Shown: positions 8,669 to 16,434 of the stretch, piece by piece | How the letters are laid out: every line of letters starts with the position of its first letter | How positions within the stretch are numbered: position 1 is the first letter of the stretch | Notes under the pieces: generated by a model | Seen by the model: only the letters and a program-made list of their open reading frames with translations | Databases searched by the model: none | Told to the model about the DNA's origin: nothing | Source: Bosea sp. NBC_00550 | GTDB lineage: Bacteria; Pseudomonadota; Alphaproteobacteria; Rhizobiales; Beijerinckiaceae | Direction: 5' to 3' | NCBI RefSeq assembly: GCF_026020075.1 | Contig: NZ_CP102772.1 | Coordinates: 1,798,001 to 1,862,000, forward strand | Length of the DNA stretch: 64,000 nucleotides | Made by a program: the position numbers and the translations under genes

Positions 8669-9853
8669 CTATGCAGCGTCCGCGAACTGCCCGAAGATCG
8701 TTTCGAAGACGGGCGCGATCTCCCGGAAGACATCGATTAGCTCCGGATCGAACTGCCTGCCACGCTCGCCGAGGATGACCGCGACGGCCTCCTCGTGAGA
8801 CATCGCCGCCTTGTAGACGCGTTCCGTGACCAGCGCGTCATAGACGTCCGCGATCGCCATCAACCGCCCCGTCAGGGGAATGGCTTTGCCGGCGAGCCCC
8901 CGCGGATAGCCGTCCCCGTCCCAACGCTCGTGATGCGTGAAGGCGATATCCTTGGCCACCTGCAGGAACGAGCTCGATGTGCCGAGATGCCGCTCGGCAT
9001 TGACGATGACCTGACGCCCGAGTTCGGCGTGCGTCTGCATGACGGCCCGCTCGGCCTCGTCGAGCCGCCCCGGCTTGAGCAGGATGCGATCGGGAATGCC
9101 GACCTTGCCGATGTCGTGCAGCGGCGCGGATTTGAAGAGCAGATCGATGATCCCATCGTCCAGCTGATCCGCGTACAGCCCGCGCTCGCAGGCCGCCCTC
9201 GCCAGGGCCCGCAGGTAGTGCTGCGTACGCCGGACATGGTTCGCCGTCTCGTTGTCGCGCGTTTCCGCCAGCGAGGCCATGGCCAGGATGATGGCATCCT
9301 TCGCCCGTTCCGCCGCCTCCAGCGCGACGGACAGCGAGTTCACCAGCGCGATGTTGGTCATGGCGACGGCGGCGCTGTTGGCGATCCGCCTCAGAGTCCG
9401 GATCACCTCCGGCGCCGGGCGATGACAATGCGCCCAATACGCGCCGATCGCAGCCACGGGATCCTCGTGCCGCACCGGCACCATCACGAGGCTGCGCACG
9501 AAGGTTGGCCGATAGGCAGCATGCGGAATGCGATCATCCGCGTAGATGTCCTCGATGACGACGACCTCACCGCGCTGCATGGCCCAGCCGGAGATGCAGG
9601 TCTCCATCGGAAAGCGCTGGCCTTTCCAGAGCGGCGTGATGGCGTCCTCGTCGGCGTAGTAGCAACGGCCGCTTTCACGCAGGACGAAGCTGATGCCGTC
9701 TGCTCCGGTCAGTCCGCGCGCGTTGCGGCGAACGACGCTCATGACCTCCGCGATGCCGCGCGCCATGGCGAGATCGAGAACCAGGGCATCGAGCGCGCTC
9801 GGCGCATCATCCCCGTAATAAGCGAACGACGATGTTCTGGCCGGCGCGTGCAT
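8669..9853 (-). CDS. GAF-HD-GYP cyclic-di-GMP phosphodiesterase
   Basis: This 394-residue soluble protein has an N-terminal GAF domain (about residues 25-175) with a CISGWAMQRGE core. A short coiled coil leads to an HD-GYP domain (about 190-390). The HD pair is H246-D247 in PLHDIGKVGIPDRIL, and the signature HHERWDGDGYP follows about 55 residues later. These metal ligands are intact, so cyclic-di-GMP hydrolysis controlled by a GAF-bound ligand is expected. The start at 9853 faces the divergently transcribed methionine aminopeptidase gene across about 215 bases. Confidence 0.9.
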   Translation of the reverse strand: MHAPARTSSFAYYGDDAPSALDALVLDLAMARGIAEVMSVVRRNARGLTGADGISFVLRESGRCYYADEDAITPLWKGQRFPMETCISGWAMQRGEVVVIEDIYADDRIPHAAYRPTFVRSLVMVPVRHEDPVAAIGAYWAHCHRPAPEVIRTLRRIANSAAVAMTNIALVNSLSVALEAAERAKDAIILAMASLAETRDNETANHVRRTQHYLRALARAACERGLYADQLDDGIIDLLFKSAPLHDIGKVGIPDRILLKPGRLDEAERAVMQTHAELGRQVIVNAERHLGTSSSFLQVAKDIAFTHHERWDGDGYPRGLAGKAIPLTGRLMAIADVYDALVTERVYKAAMSHEEAVAVILGERGRQFDPELIDVFREIAPVFETIFGQFADAA

Positions 9854-10068
9854 GGTTCAAGAGGCAGTCGAGCGGATCGAAAACGACGAAAGCAGTACCA
9901 TGGCAACGTAATGAAATTCTGAACGCAAGGGCATGTTTGGAGCGCACCTACGTCAGCTGCAGGTGACCTCGACACTGGCGCGGCAGCTCGGCCTCCTCCG
10001 ATGACGCAAGCGGCTTGCACGCTCCGCCAAACGCAATAGATATGTCGGCAAGGAGTTTCCTGGGCGCG

Positions 10069-10893
10069 ATGACATTCGAAGACACCATCGGCCGGTCGCG
10101 CTCACGCGAACCTGCCATCAAGATTCACGGCCCCGAGGCTTTCGCGGCCATGCACAAGGCCGGCCGGCTCACGGCCGAGGGCCTCGACATGCTCGGCTCC
10201 TACGTCAAGCCCGGCGTAACCACCCAGCGCCTCGACGATCTCGCCTTCCAGTTCGCCATGGACAACGGCGCCTACCCGGCGACGCTGTTCTATCGCGGCT
10301 ATACCAAGTCGATCTGCACCTCGATCAACCATGTCGTCTGTCATGGCATCCCCGACGACAAGCCGCTGCGCGAGGGCGATGTCCTCAACATCGACTACAC
10401 GCTGATCGTCGATGGCTGGCACGGCGATTCGAGCCGGATGTACGCCGTCGGCGAGATTTCGCGGAAGTCCGAGCGGCTGATCGAGATCACCTATGAAAGC
10501 CTGCTGCGCGGCATCAAGGCTGTTCGAGCCGGCGCGACCACCGGCGACATCGGCTTCGCCATCCAGCGCTATGCGGAAGGCGAGCGCTGCTCGGTGGTGC
10601 GCGATTTCTGCGGCCACGGCATCGGCCGTCTCTTCCACGATGCGCCGAACATCCTGCACTACGGCAGCCCCGGCGAGGGCATCGAGCTGAAGCCGGGCAT
10701 GGTCTTCACCATCGAGCCGATGATCAACCTCGGCAAGCCCGGCGTGAAGGTGCTCTCCGACGGGTGGACAGCCGTGACGCGCGACCGTTCGCTCTCCGCC
10801 CAGTTCGAGCATCAGATCGGCGTCACGGAGACCGGCGGCGAGATCTTCACGCTCTCGCCTGGCGGCTTCGACAATCCGCTCACCGCGCGATGA
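10069..10893 (+). CDS. map: Methionine aminopeptidase type I
   Basis: This enzyme removes the initiator Met from nascent proteins in the cytoplasm. All five metal ligands are visible: D109, D120, H183, E216 and E247, in NIDYT, HGDSS, GHGIG, IEPM and EHQIG contexts, with spacing identical to the family. The protein is 274 residues with ATG 10069, which has AAGGAG 13 bases upstream. ATG 10042 would add nine residues without a clear ribosome binding site. Its stop codon abuts the radC start, so the two are translationally linked. Confidence 0.95.
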   Translation: MTFEDTIGRSRSREPAIKIHGPEAFAAMHKAGRLTAEGLDMLGSYVKPGVTTQRLDDLAFQFAMDNGAYPATLFYRGYTKSICTSINHVVCHGIPDDKPLREGDVLNIDYTLIVDGWHGDSSRMYAVGEISRKSERLIEITYESLLRGIKAVRAGATTGDIGFAIQRYAEGERCSVVRDFCGHGIGRLFHDAPNILHYGSPGEGIELKPGMVFTIEPMINLGKPGVKVLSDGWTAVTRDRSLSAQFEHQIGVTETGGEIFTLSPGGFDNPLTAR

Positions 10894-11640
10894 GTGTCGG
10901 CACCGGCAAGGGGCCGCGCAAGGTGCCCTCTTGCCGCCTTTGCCGAAGCCGCCGATGCAAAAGCCGCGACGCCGCATTATCACGGCCATCGCGACCGCTT
11001 GCGCGCCCGTTTCCAGGAGACCGGCGCGGAAGCCCTGCCCGATTACGAGCTGCTCGAGCTGCTGCTCTTCCGCTCGATCCCGCAGCGGGACGTCAAGCCG
11101 CTCGCCAAGGAGCTGATCCAGCGCTTTGGTTCCTTCGCCGAGGTACTGGGCGCCCCGATCACCCGCCTCACCGAGGTCAAGGGCGTCGGCGAGGGCGTGG
11201 CGCTCGATCTCAAGGTCGTTGCGGCCGCGTTGCAGCGCATGGCGAAGGGCGCCGTCTCGAAGCGGCCCGTCCTCTCCTCATGGTCGTCGGTGCTCGACTA
11301 TTGCCGCATGGCAATGGCCTTCGCGGAGCGCGAGCAGTTCCGCATCCTGTTCCTCGACAAGAAGAACGCCCTCATCGCCGACGAGGTGCAGCAGACCGGC
11401 ACGGTCGACCACACGCCGGTCTATCCGCGCGAGGTCATGCGCCGGGCGCTGGAACTCTCGGCCTCCGCCATCATCCTCGTCCACAACCATCCATCTGGCG
11501 ACCCGACGCCCTCGGGTGCCGATATGCGGATGACCCGCGAGCTCGTCGACATCGCCAAGCCGCTCGGCATCGCCATTCACGACCACATCATCGTCGGGCG
11601 CGACGGCCATGCGAGCTTCCGCAGCCTCGGGCTGATCTGA
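10894..11640 (+). CDS. radC: RadC family JAB-domain protein
   Basis: The 248-residue protein has a helix-hairpin-helix region (about residues 55-115; [16 protein letters not shown]) and a C-terminal JAMM/JAB domain. The metal motif [14 protein letters not shown] is complete. RadC was once linked to DNA repair, but its real role is unclear and the JAB fold suggests a metalloprotease-like or nuclease-associated function. The start is GTG immediately after the map stop codon. The first 25 residues are poorly conserved in character, so the start is less certain than the family call. Confidence 0.9.
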   Translation: MSAPARGRARCPLAAFAEAADAKAATPHYHGHRDRLRARFQETGAEALPDYELLELLLFRSIPQRDVKPLAKELIQRFGSFAEVLGAPITRLTEVKGVGEGVALDLKVVAAALQRMAKGAVSKRPVLSSWSSVLDYCRMAMAFAEREQFRILFLDKKNALIADEVQQTGTVDHTPVYPREVMRRALELSASAIILVHNHPSGDPTPSGADMRMTRELVDIAKPLGIAIHDHIIVGRDGHASFRSLGLI

Positions 11641-11672
11641 GCCCTGTCGCCCGTCTCGTCGGAGGCCAGAGC

Positions 11673-12044
11673 ATGTCGCAGCTCATCGTGAAGCGTGTTT
11701 ACGACCCGCCCCTGCCGAGCGACGGCATGCGAATCCTGGTCGATCGCCTCTGGCCGCGCGGAATCGCGAAGGACAGGATCGAGATGTGGCTGAAGGATAT
11801 CGCGCCCAGCGATGTTCTCCGGCATGAGTTCCACGGCCATCCCGACCGCTGGGACGAGTTTCGCGCCGCCTATGCCGCCGAACTCGGCAGCGCATCGGCG
11901 CAGGCAGCCCTCGCCACGCTGGAGGAGAAACTGGCGCAAGGGCCGGTGACGCTGCTCTATGCCGCCAAGGACGAGACCCGGAACAATGCCGAAGCCTTGC
12001 GGCTTTGGCTGGAAGAACGTCCCAGCGCAGCCAAAAACCGCTAG
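11673..12044 (+). CDS. DUF488 family protein
   Basis: This is a small 123-residue soluble protein of the DUF488 family, recognised by its opening KRVYDPPLPSDGMRILVDR and WPRG, and by LLYAAKDETRNNA near the C-terminus. The family function is not established. GGAGG lies 7 bases before ATG 11673. It follows radC by 32 bases, so map, radC and this gene may form one transcript. Confidence 0.88.
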   Translation: MSQLIVKRVYDPPLPSDGMRILVDRLWPRGIAKDRIEMWLKDIAPSDVLRHEFHGHPDRWDEFRAAYAAELGSASAQAALATLEEKLAQGPVTLLYAAKDETRNNAEALRLWLEERPSAAKNR

Positions 12045-12247
12045 AAGGCGCCATTTCCCGAAAGCTCGAAGGCGGCAGCGCCTGGTATCGCTGACCGGGT
12101 CCTCTTTGCCGGTCCTGCCGAATACGCCGGAGCCCCACTCAATACTGCCTAGGAAAAAGGCAGACCCGACCAATTGGGCATCTTCCTCCCCCCTTCCCGA
12201 ACGCCAGCGAATGCGCATAGGCTGGCCGAAAAGGGGAAGAGGGCCGC

Positions 12248-13663
12248 ATGGTCGCATTCGATGAAATGACCGGCTCGGGCACGGAACTGAGACCGGCCTA
12301 TGAAGCTCTCGACCGCTGGCTCAAGGAAGCGCCGCCGGAGACGCTGGCCCTGAGGCGCAGCCAGGCGGAGCTGTTCTTCCGCCGCATCGGCATCACCTTC
12401 GCGGTCTACGGCGACGAGGAATCGACGGAGCGGCTGATCCCTTTCGACATCATCCCGCGGGTCCTGACCAAGCCGGAATGGACCAAGCTCGAAGCGGGCC
12501 TGCGCCAGCGCGTGACCGCGCTCAACATGTTCCTGGCCGATGTCTACGGGCCGAAGGAATGCCTGAAGGCCGGCATCATCCCGCCCGATCTGGTCTATCG
12601 CAACGCCTGCTACCAGCTCGAAATGGTCGACTTCAAGGTGCCGCACGGCATCTACTGCCACATCGCCGGCATCGATGTGGTGCGCGTCGACGCCGACACC
12701 TTCTACGTGCTGGAGGACAATGCCCGCACCCCGTCCGGCGTCTCCTACATGATGGAGAACCGGGAGGTGATGCTCAGGCTCTTCCCCGAGCTCTTCTCCA
12801 CGCATCGCGTCGCGCCGGTCGACAACTATCCCGACCAGCTGCTGGCGACGCTGCGCTCGGTTGCGCCACGCAGCGCGCCGTCCGACCCGACGATCTGCCT
12901 GCTCACGCCGGGCCAGTACAATTCGGCCTTCTACGAGCACTCTTTCCTGGCCGACAAGCTGGGCATCGAGCTTGTCGAAGGCTCGGACCTGCTGGTCAAG
13001 GACGACGTGGTCTATATGCGGACCACCCAGGGGCCGAAGCGCGTTGATGTGATCTACCGTCGCATCGACGACGACTTCATCGACCCGCTCGTCTTCCGCG
13101 GCGATTCCGTGCTCGGCGTCCCCGGCATCATCGGCGCCTACAAGGCAGGCAACGTCACGCTGGCCAATGCGGTGGGCACCGGCGTCGCCGACGACAAGGC
13201 GGTCTACAGCTACATGCCCGAGATCGTGAAGTTCTTCACCGGCGAGGAGCCGATCCTGAAGAACGTCCCGACCTTCCGCTGTCGCGAGCCCGAAGCGAAC
13301 GCCTATGTGCTCGACAATCTCGAGAAGCTCGTCGTCAAGGAGGTCAACGGTTCCGGCGGCTACGGCATGCTGGTCGGCCCGCACGCCAACAAGGCGCAGA
13401 TCGAGACCTTCCGCCGCAAGCTCAAGGCGAGCCCTGAGGGCTTCATCGCCCAGCCGACGCTGGCGCTCTCGACCTGCCCGACCTTCGTCGCCTCAGGCGT
13501 GGCGCCGCGCCATGTCGACCTGCGCCCCTATGTGCTGTCGGGCGCCAACGGCATTTCCTGCGTGCCGGGCGGGCTGACGCGCGTTGCGCTCAAGGAAGGC
13601 TCACTCGTCGTCAATTCGAGCCAGGGCGGCGGCACCAAGGACACCTGGGTTCTCGACGCATGA
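12248..13663 (+). CDS. Circularly permuted ATP-grasp protein (COG2308 type), Anbu cluster
   Basis: This 471-residue protein is the circularly permuted ATP-grasp member of the Anbu gene cluster. Characteristic segments are [20 protein letters not shown] near residue 100, [20 protein letters not shown] near 155, and a nucleotide-binding-like [15 protein letters not shown] near 365. ATP-grasp enzymes join a carboxylate to an amine. In this family an amidoligase role in making or attaching a short peptide has been predicted from gene context (published comparative genomics) but not shown. It is the first of four same-strand genes and the likely operon head. The start is ATG 12248, in GGCCGC-ATG context without a strong ribosome binding site. 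Confidence 0.9.
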   Translation: MVAFDEMTGSGTELRPAYEALDRWLKEAPPETLALRRSQAELFFRRIGITFAVYGDEESTERLIPFDIIPRVLTKPEWTKLEAGLRQRVTALNMFLADVYGPKECLKAGIIPPDLVYRNACYQLEMVDFKVPHGIYCHIAGIDVVRVDADTFYVLEDNARTPSGVSYMMENREVMLRLFPELFSTHRVAPVDNYPDQLLATLRSVAPRSAPSDPTICLLTPGQYNSAFYEHSFLADKLGIELVEGSDLLVKDDVVYMRTTQGPKRVDVIYRRIDDDFIDPLVFRGDSVLGVPGIIGAYKAGNVTLANAVGTGVADDKAVYSYMPEIVKFFTGEEPILKNVPTFRCREPEANAYVLDNLEKLVVKEVNGSGGYGMLVGPHANKAQIETFRRKLKASPEGFIAQPTLALSTCPTFVASGVAPRHVDLRPYVLSGANGISCVPGGLTRVALKEGSLVVNSSQGGGTKDTWVLDA

Positions 13664-13733
13664 CCGACGCTGCCAGCCAGACCATCATGACCCCGCAATC
13701 GCCTGCCACGCTGCGGAAAGGCACTCGCTGATC

Positions 13734-14675
13734 ATGCTTTCGCGTACCGCCGACAGCCTCTACTGGGTTTCCCGCTATGTCGAGCGGGCCGAGTATCTCG
13801 CCCGCATCCTCGACGCCACGACGCGCCTGACCAACCTGCCCTCGACCTATGGCGGCGCTGGCACGGAATGGCACAGCGCGGTGTCCACCGCCGGCTGCGA
13901 GGACACCTTCGCCCAGGCTTATGGCGAGGCGAACGAGCGCAATGTCTGCGATTTCCTGACCTTCAACCCCGACAACCCCTCCTCCATCCGCAACTGCCTC
14001 GCCCAGGCGCGCTCAAATGCGCGCGCGGTCCGCACCGCCCTGACCTCGGAGATGTGGGACGCGCTGAACAGCGCCTGGCTGGAGCTGCAGCGTTTCGAGA
14101 AGAAGCGCATGGACCGCGAGGAGTTCGCCCGCTTTCTCGACTGGGTGAAGAACGTCTCGCTCGTCTTCGACGGCTCGGCCTACCGCACCATGCTGCGCGA
14201 CGACGGCTACTGGTTCTCACGGCTCGGCGTCTATCTCGAGCGCGCCGACAACACGGCCCGCATCCTCGACGTGAAATACCATGTGCTGCTGCCGGCGAAC
14301 GAGCAGGTCGGTGGCTCGCTCGACTACTTCCAGTGGACGACGGTGCTGCGCGAGGTCTCGGCCCTGACCGCCTATCACTGGGTCTATCGCGAAGCGGTGA
14401 AGCCGATCCTGATCGCCGATCTGCTCATCCTCAACCGCCGCATGCCGCGCTCGCTCGCCGCCTGCTACGAGAACATCTCGCGCTTTCTCGACCATCTCGG
14501 CGATGCCTATGGCCGGCAGGGCCAGGCCCAGCGCCAGGCGCGCAAGACGCTCGGCAGCCTCAGCAACACCCGCATCGACGATGTCTTCACGCACGGGCTG
14601 CATCAGTTCATCGAGGAGTTCATCACGGAGAACAATCGCCTCGGCAACACCATCTTCGAGCAGTATCTGCAATGA
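13734..14675 (+). CDS. Alpha-E domain protein (DUF403/COG2307), Anbu cluster
   Basis: This 313-residue, all-helical protein begins MLSRTADSLYWVSRYVERAE, the hallmark of the alpha-E family. Further family features are WFSRLGVYLERADNTARILD in the middle and AYHWVYRE plus FEQYLQ towards the end. It is nearly always encoded next to the permuted ATP-grasp protein and a transglutaminase-like protein, and is presumed to act with them; no activity is established. The ATG at 13734 is chosen because the family starts exactly there. The frame is open further upstream, overlapping the preceding gene. Confidence 0.9.
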   Translation: MLSRTADSLYWVSRYVERAEYLARILDATTRLTNLPSTYGGAGTEWHSAVSTAGCEDTFAQAYGEANERNVCDFLTFNPDNPSSIRNCLAQARSNARAVRTALTSEMWDALNSAWLELQRFEKKRMDREEFARFLDWVKNVSLVFDGSAYRTMLRDDGYWFSRLGVYLERADNTARILDVKYHVLLPANEQVGGSLDYFQWTTVLREVSALTAYHWVYREAVKPILIADLLILNRRMPRSLAACYENISRFLDHLGDAYGRQGQAQRQARKTLGSLSNTRIDDVFTHGLHQFIEEFITENNRLGNTIFEQYLQ

Positions 14676-14740
14676 ATCGCTTGCCTGCTCGCAGGCCGGC
14701 GGCCAAAGAGCGGTTGCCGTAACTCCGTCCGGACCAAACC

Positions 14741-15568
14741 ATGCGGATCAGGATTTCCCACGCGATCAGCTACGACTATGCCGAGCCGGCGCGTCACATC
14801 ACGCAGATCCTGCGGCTGACCCCGCGCGACCATGACGGCCAGCACGTCATGTCCTGGCGCATCGAGCCGAACGTCGACGGCCGTCTGCGCACCACGCAGG
14901 ACGCGCACGGCAACATCGTTCACAGCTTCTACGCCGAAGGGCCGATCTCGTCCCTCGGCATCCGCATCGACGGGCTGATCGAAACCATCGATCTCGCCGG
15001 CGTCGTCCGTGGCGGCCACGAGCGGGTTCCCTGCGATGTCTACCTGCGCGACACGCTGCTGACCGGCCAGGACGAAGCGCTCCGCAACTTCGCCGACGAG
15101 GCCGTGACGGGCGCCGCCACGCCGCTCTCTCGCATGCACGCGCTGATGGCGGCGGTCGAGGAGCGGATAGCCTGCGTCGAGGCCAGTGGCCGCACCGGCG
15201 TCGGTGCGACCGCCGCCTTCGCGGCCAAGGAGGCGATCGCGCAGGATATCGCCCATGTCTTCATGGCCTGCGCCCGGCATCTCGGCGTGCCCGCCCGCTA
15301 CGTCTCGGGCTATGTGGCGCAATCCGACGATCTGCCGCATGGCAACGGTGCCCATGCCTGGGCCGAAGCTTACCTTGAAGACTACGGCTGGATCGGCTTC
15401 GACTGCGCCAACGGGCTCTGCCCGATCGACACCCATGTCCGCGTGGCCGTGGGGCTCGACTTCACGGACGCCGCGCCGGTCCGCGGCTCGCGCCAGGGCG
15501 GCGAAGGCGAGAACCTCAACGTGCTCGTCAGCGCTCAGGAAGCCGAAGGCCGCTTCGCCAACCAGTGA
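14741..15568 (+). CDS. Transglutaminase-like protein lacking the catalytic Cys, Anbu cluster
   Basis: This 275-residue protein has the bacterial transglutaminase N-terminal region (TQILRLTPRDHDGQHV, residues 22-37 approx.) followed by the papain-like transglutaminase core. In catalytic members the nucleophile lies in G-V-C-Q-D. Here the matching segment reads EAIAQDIAHVF, with Ala167 in place of Cys. The His (NGAHAWAEAYL) and Asp (GFDCANG) of the triad remain. C177 nearby is not at the nucleophile position. I infer loss of hydrolase or transferase chemistry and perhaps a binding role. It sits between the alpha-E and Anbu genes, 43 bases before the latter. Confidence 0.85.
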   Translation: MRIRISHAISYDYAEPARHITQILRLTPRDHDGQHVMSWRIEPNVDGRLRTTQDAHGNIVHSFYAEGPISSLGIRIDGLIETIDLAGVVRGGHERVPCDVYLRDTLLTGQDEALRNFADEAVTGAATPLSRMHALMAAVEERIACVEASGRTGVGATAAFAAKEAIAQDIAHVFMACARHLGVPARYVSGYVAQSDDLPHGNGAHAWAEAYLEDYGWIGFDCANGLCPIDTHVRVAVGLDFTDAAPVRGSRQGGEGENLNVLVSAQEAEGRFANQ

Positions 15569-15611
15569 TCGTGCCCTCCACGGGAGTGCCGAAGATGCAA
15601 GGACAAGTCCC

Positions 15612-16361
15612 GTGACCTATTGCGCCGGAATCCTCGTGCAGGATGGCCTCGTCATGATCGCCGACACCCGCACCAATGCCGGGCTCGACGACATCTCGAC
15701 CTTCCGCAAGCTCCACGTCTTCTCCTGGCCGGGAGAGCGGAGTTTCGGCCTGATGACCGCCGGCAACCTCTCGATCACCCAGTCCGTGGTGAGCTTCCTC
15801 AATGAGGGCCTGCCCAATTCCGAGACCGGCGAGATCGATACCCTGCAGAACGCCAGCTCGATGTTCCGCGCCGCGCAGCTCGTCGGGCGCTGCATCCGCC
15901 ATGTCCGCGATATCGACGGCCCCGCGCTCGAGGAGGCGAGGGTCAAGTTCGACATATCCATGCTGTTCGGCGGCCAGATCAAGGGCCAGCCGATGCGGCT
16001 CTTCATGGTCTACGGCGCCGGCAACTTCATCGAATGCGGCGCGGACGCGCCCTTCCTCCAGATCGGCGAGCATAAATACGGCAAGCCGATCCTCGACCGC
16101 GCGGTGACCTTCAAGACGCATCTCTACGATGCCCTCAAGGTCGGGCTGATCTCGATGGATTCGACGATGCGCTCCAATCTCGGCGTCGGTCTGCCGATCG
16201 ATCTCATGGTCATGCGGCGCGACGCGGACGATCTGGAGCTCAACCGCCGCATCGAAGCCGGAGAGCCTTATTTCCACGATCTGCGCGAGCGCTGGTCGGC
16301 CGCCCTGCGCGCGGCCCATATGGCGATCCCTCGCCCGCCCTATGCACCTCCCGAGCCTTGA
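15612..16361 (+). CDS. Anbu proteasome-type peptidase
   Basis: This 249-residue N-terminal nucleophile hydrolase belongs to the Anbu (ancestral beta subunit; COG3484) group, related to HslV and 20S beta subunits. After removal of the initiator (GTG), Thr2 would be the N-terminal nucleophile in MTYCAGILVQDG. D18 and K32 lie where the catalytic Asp and Lys of the proteasome fold belong. No hslU-type unfoldase is adjacent; the partners are the ATP-grasp, alpha-E and transglutaminase-like genes upstream. Its physiological substrate is unknown in all species. The start at 15612 is fixed by the need for Thr2; the frame is open further upstream. Confidence 0.92.
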   Translation: MTYCAGILVQDGLVMIADTRTNAGLDDISTFRKLHVFSWPGERSFGLMTAGNLSITQSVVSFLNEGLPNSETGEIDTLQNASSMFRAAQLVGRCIRHVRDIDGPALEEARVKFDISMLFGGQIKGQPMRLFMVYGAGNFIECGADAPFLQIGEHKYGKPILDRAVTFKTHLYDALKVGLISMDSTMRSNLGVGLPIDLMVMRRDADDLELNRRIEAGEPYFHDLRERWSAALRAAHMAIPRPPYAPPEP

Positions 16362-16434
16362 CGCGCTCGAACGGCAACCGGATGTCAATAATTGCGGCGC
16401 TAAGTTGTCGGGCAAGACCCGCCTTGGATAACGC

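Noticed and set aside
15612..16361. HslV protease
   Set aside because: The length (249 residues), the MTYCAG start and the ATP-grasp/alpha-E context are those of Anbu. HslV is about 180 residues and is paired with hslU.
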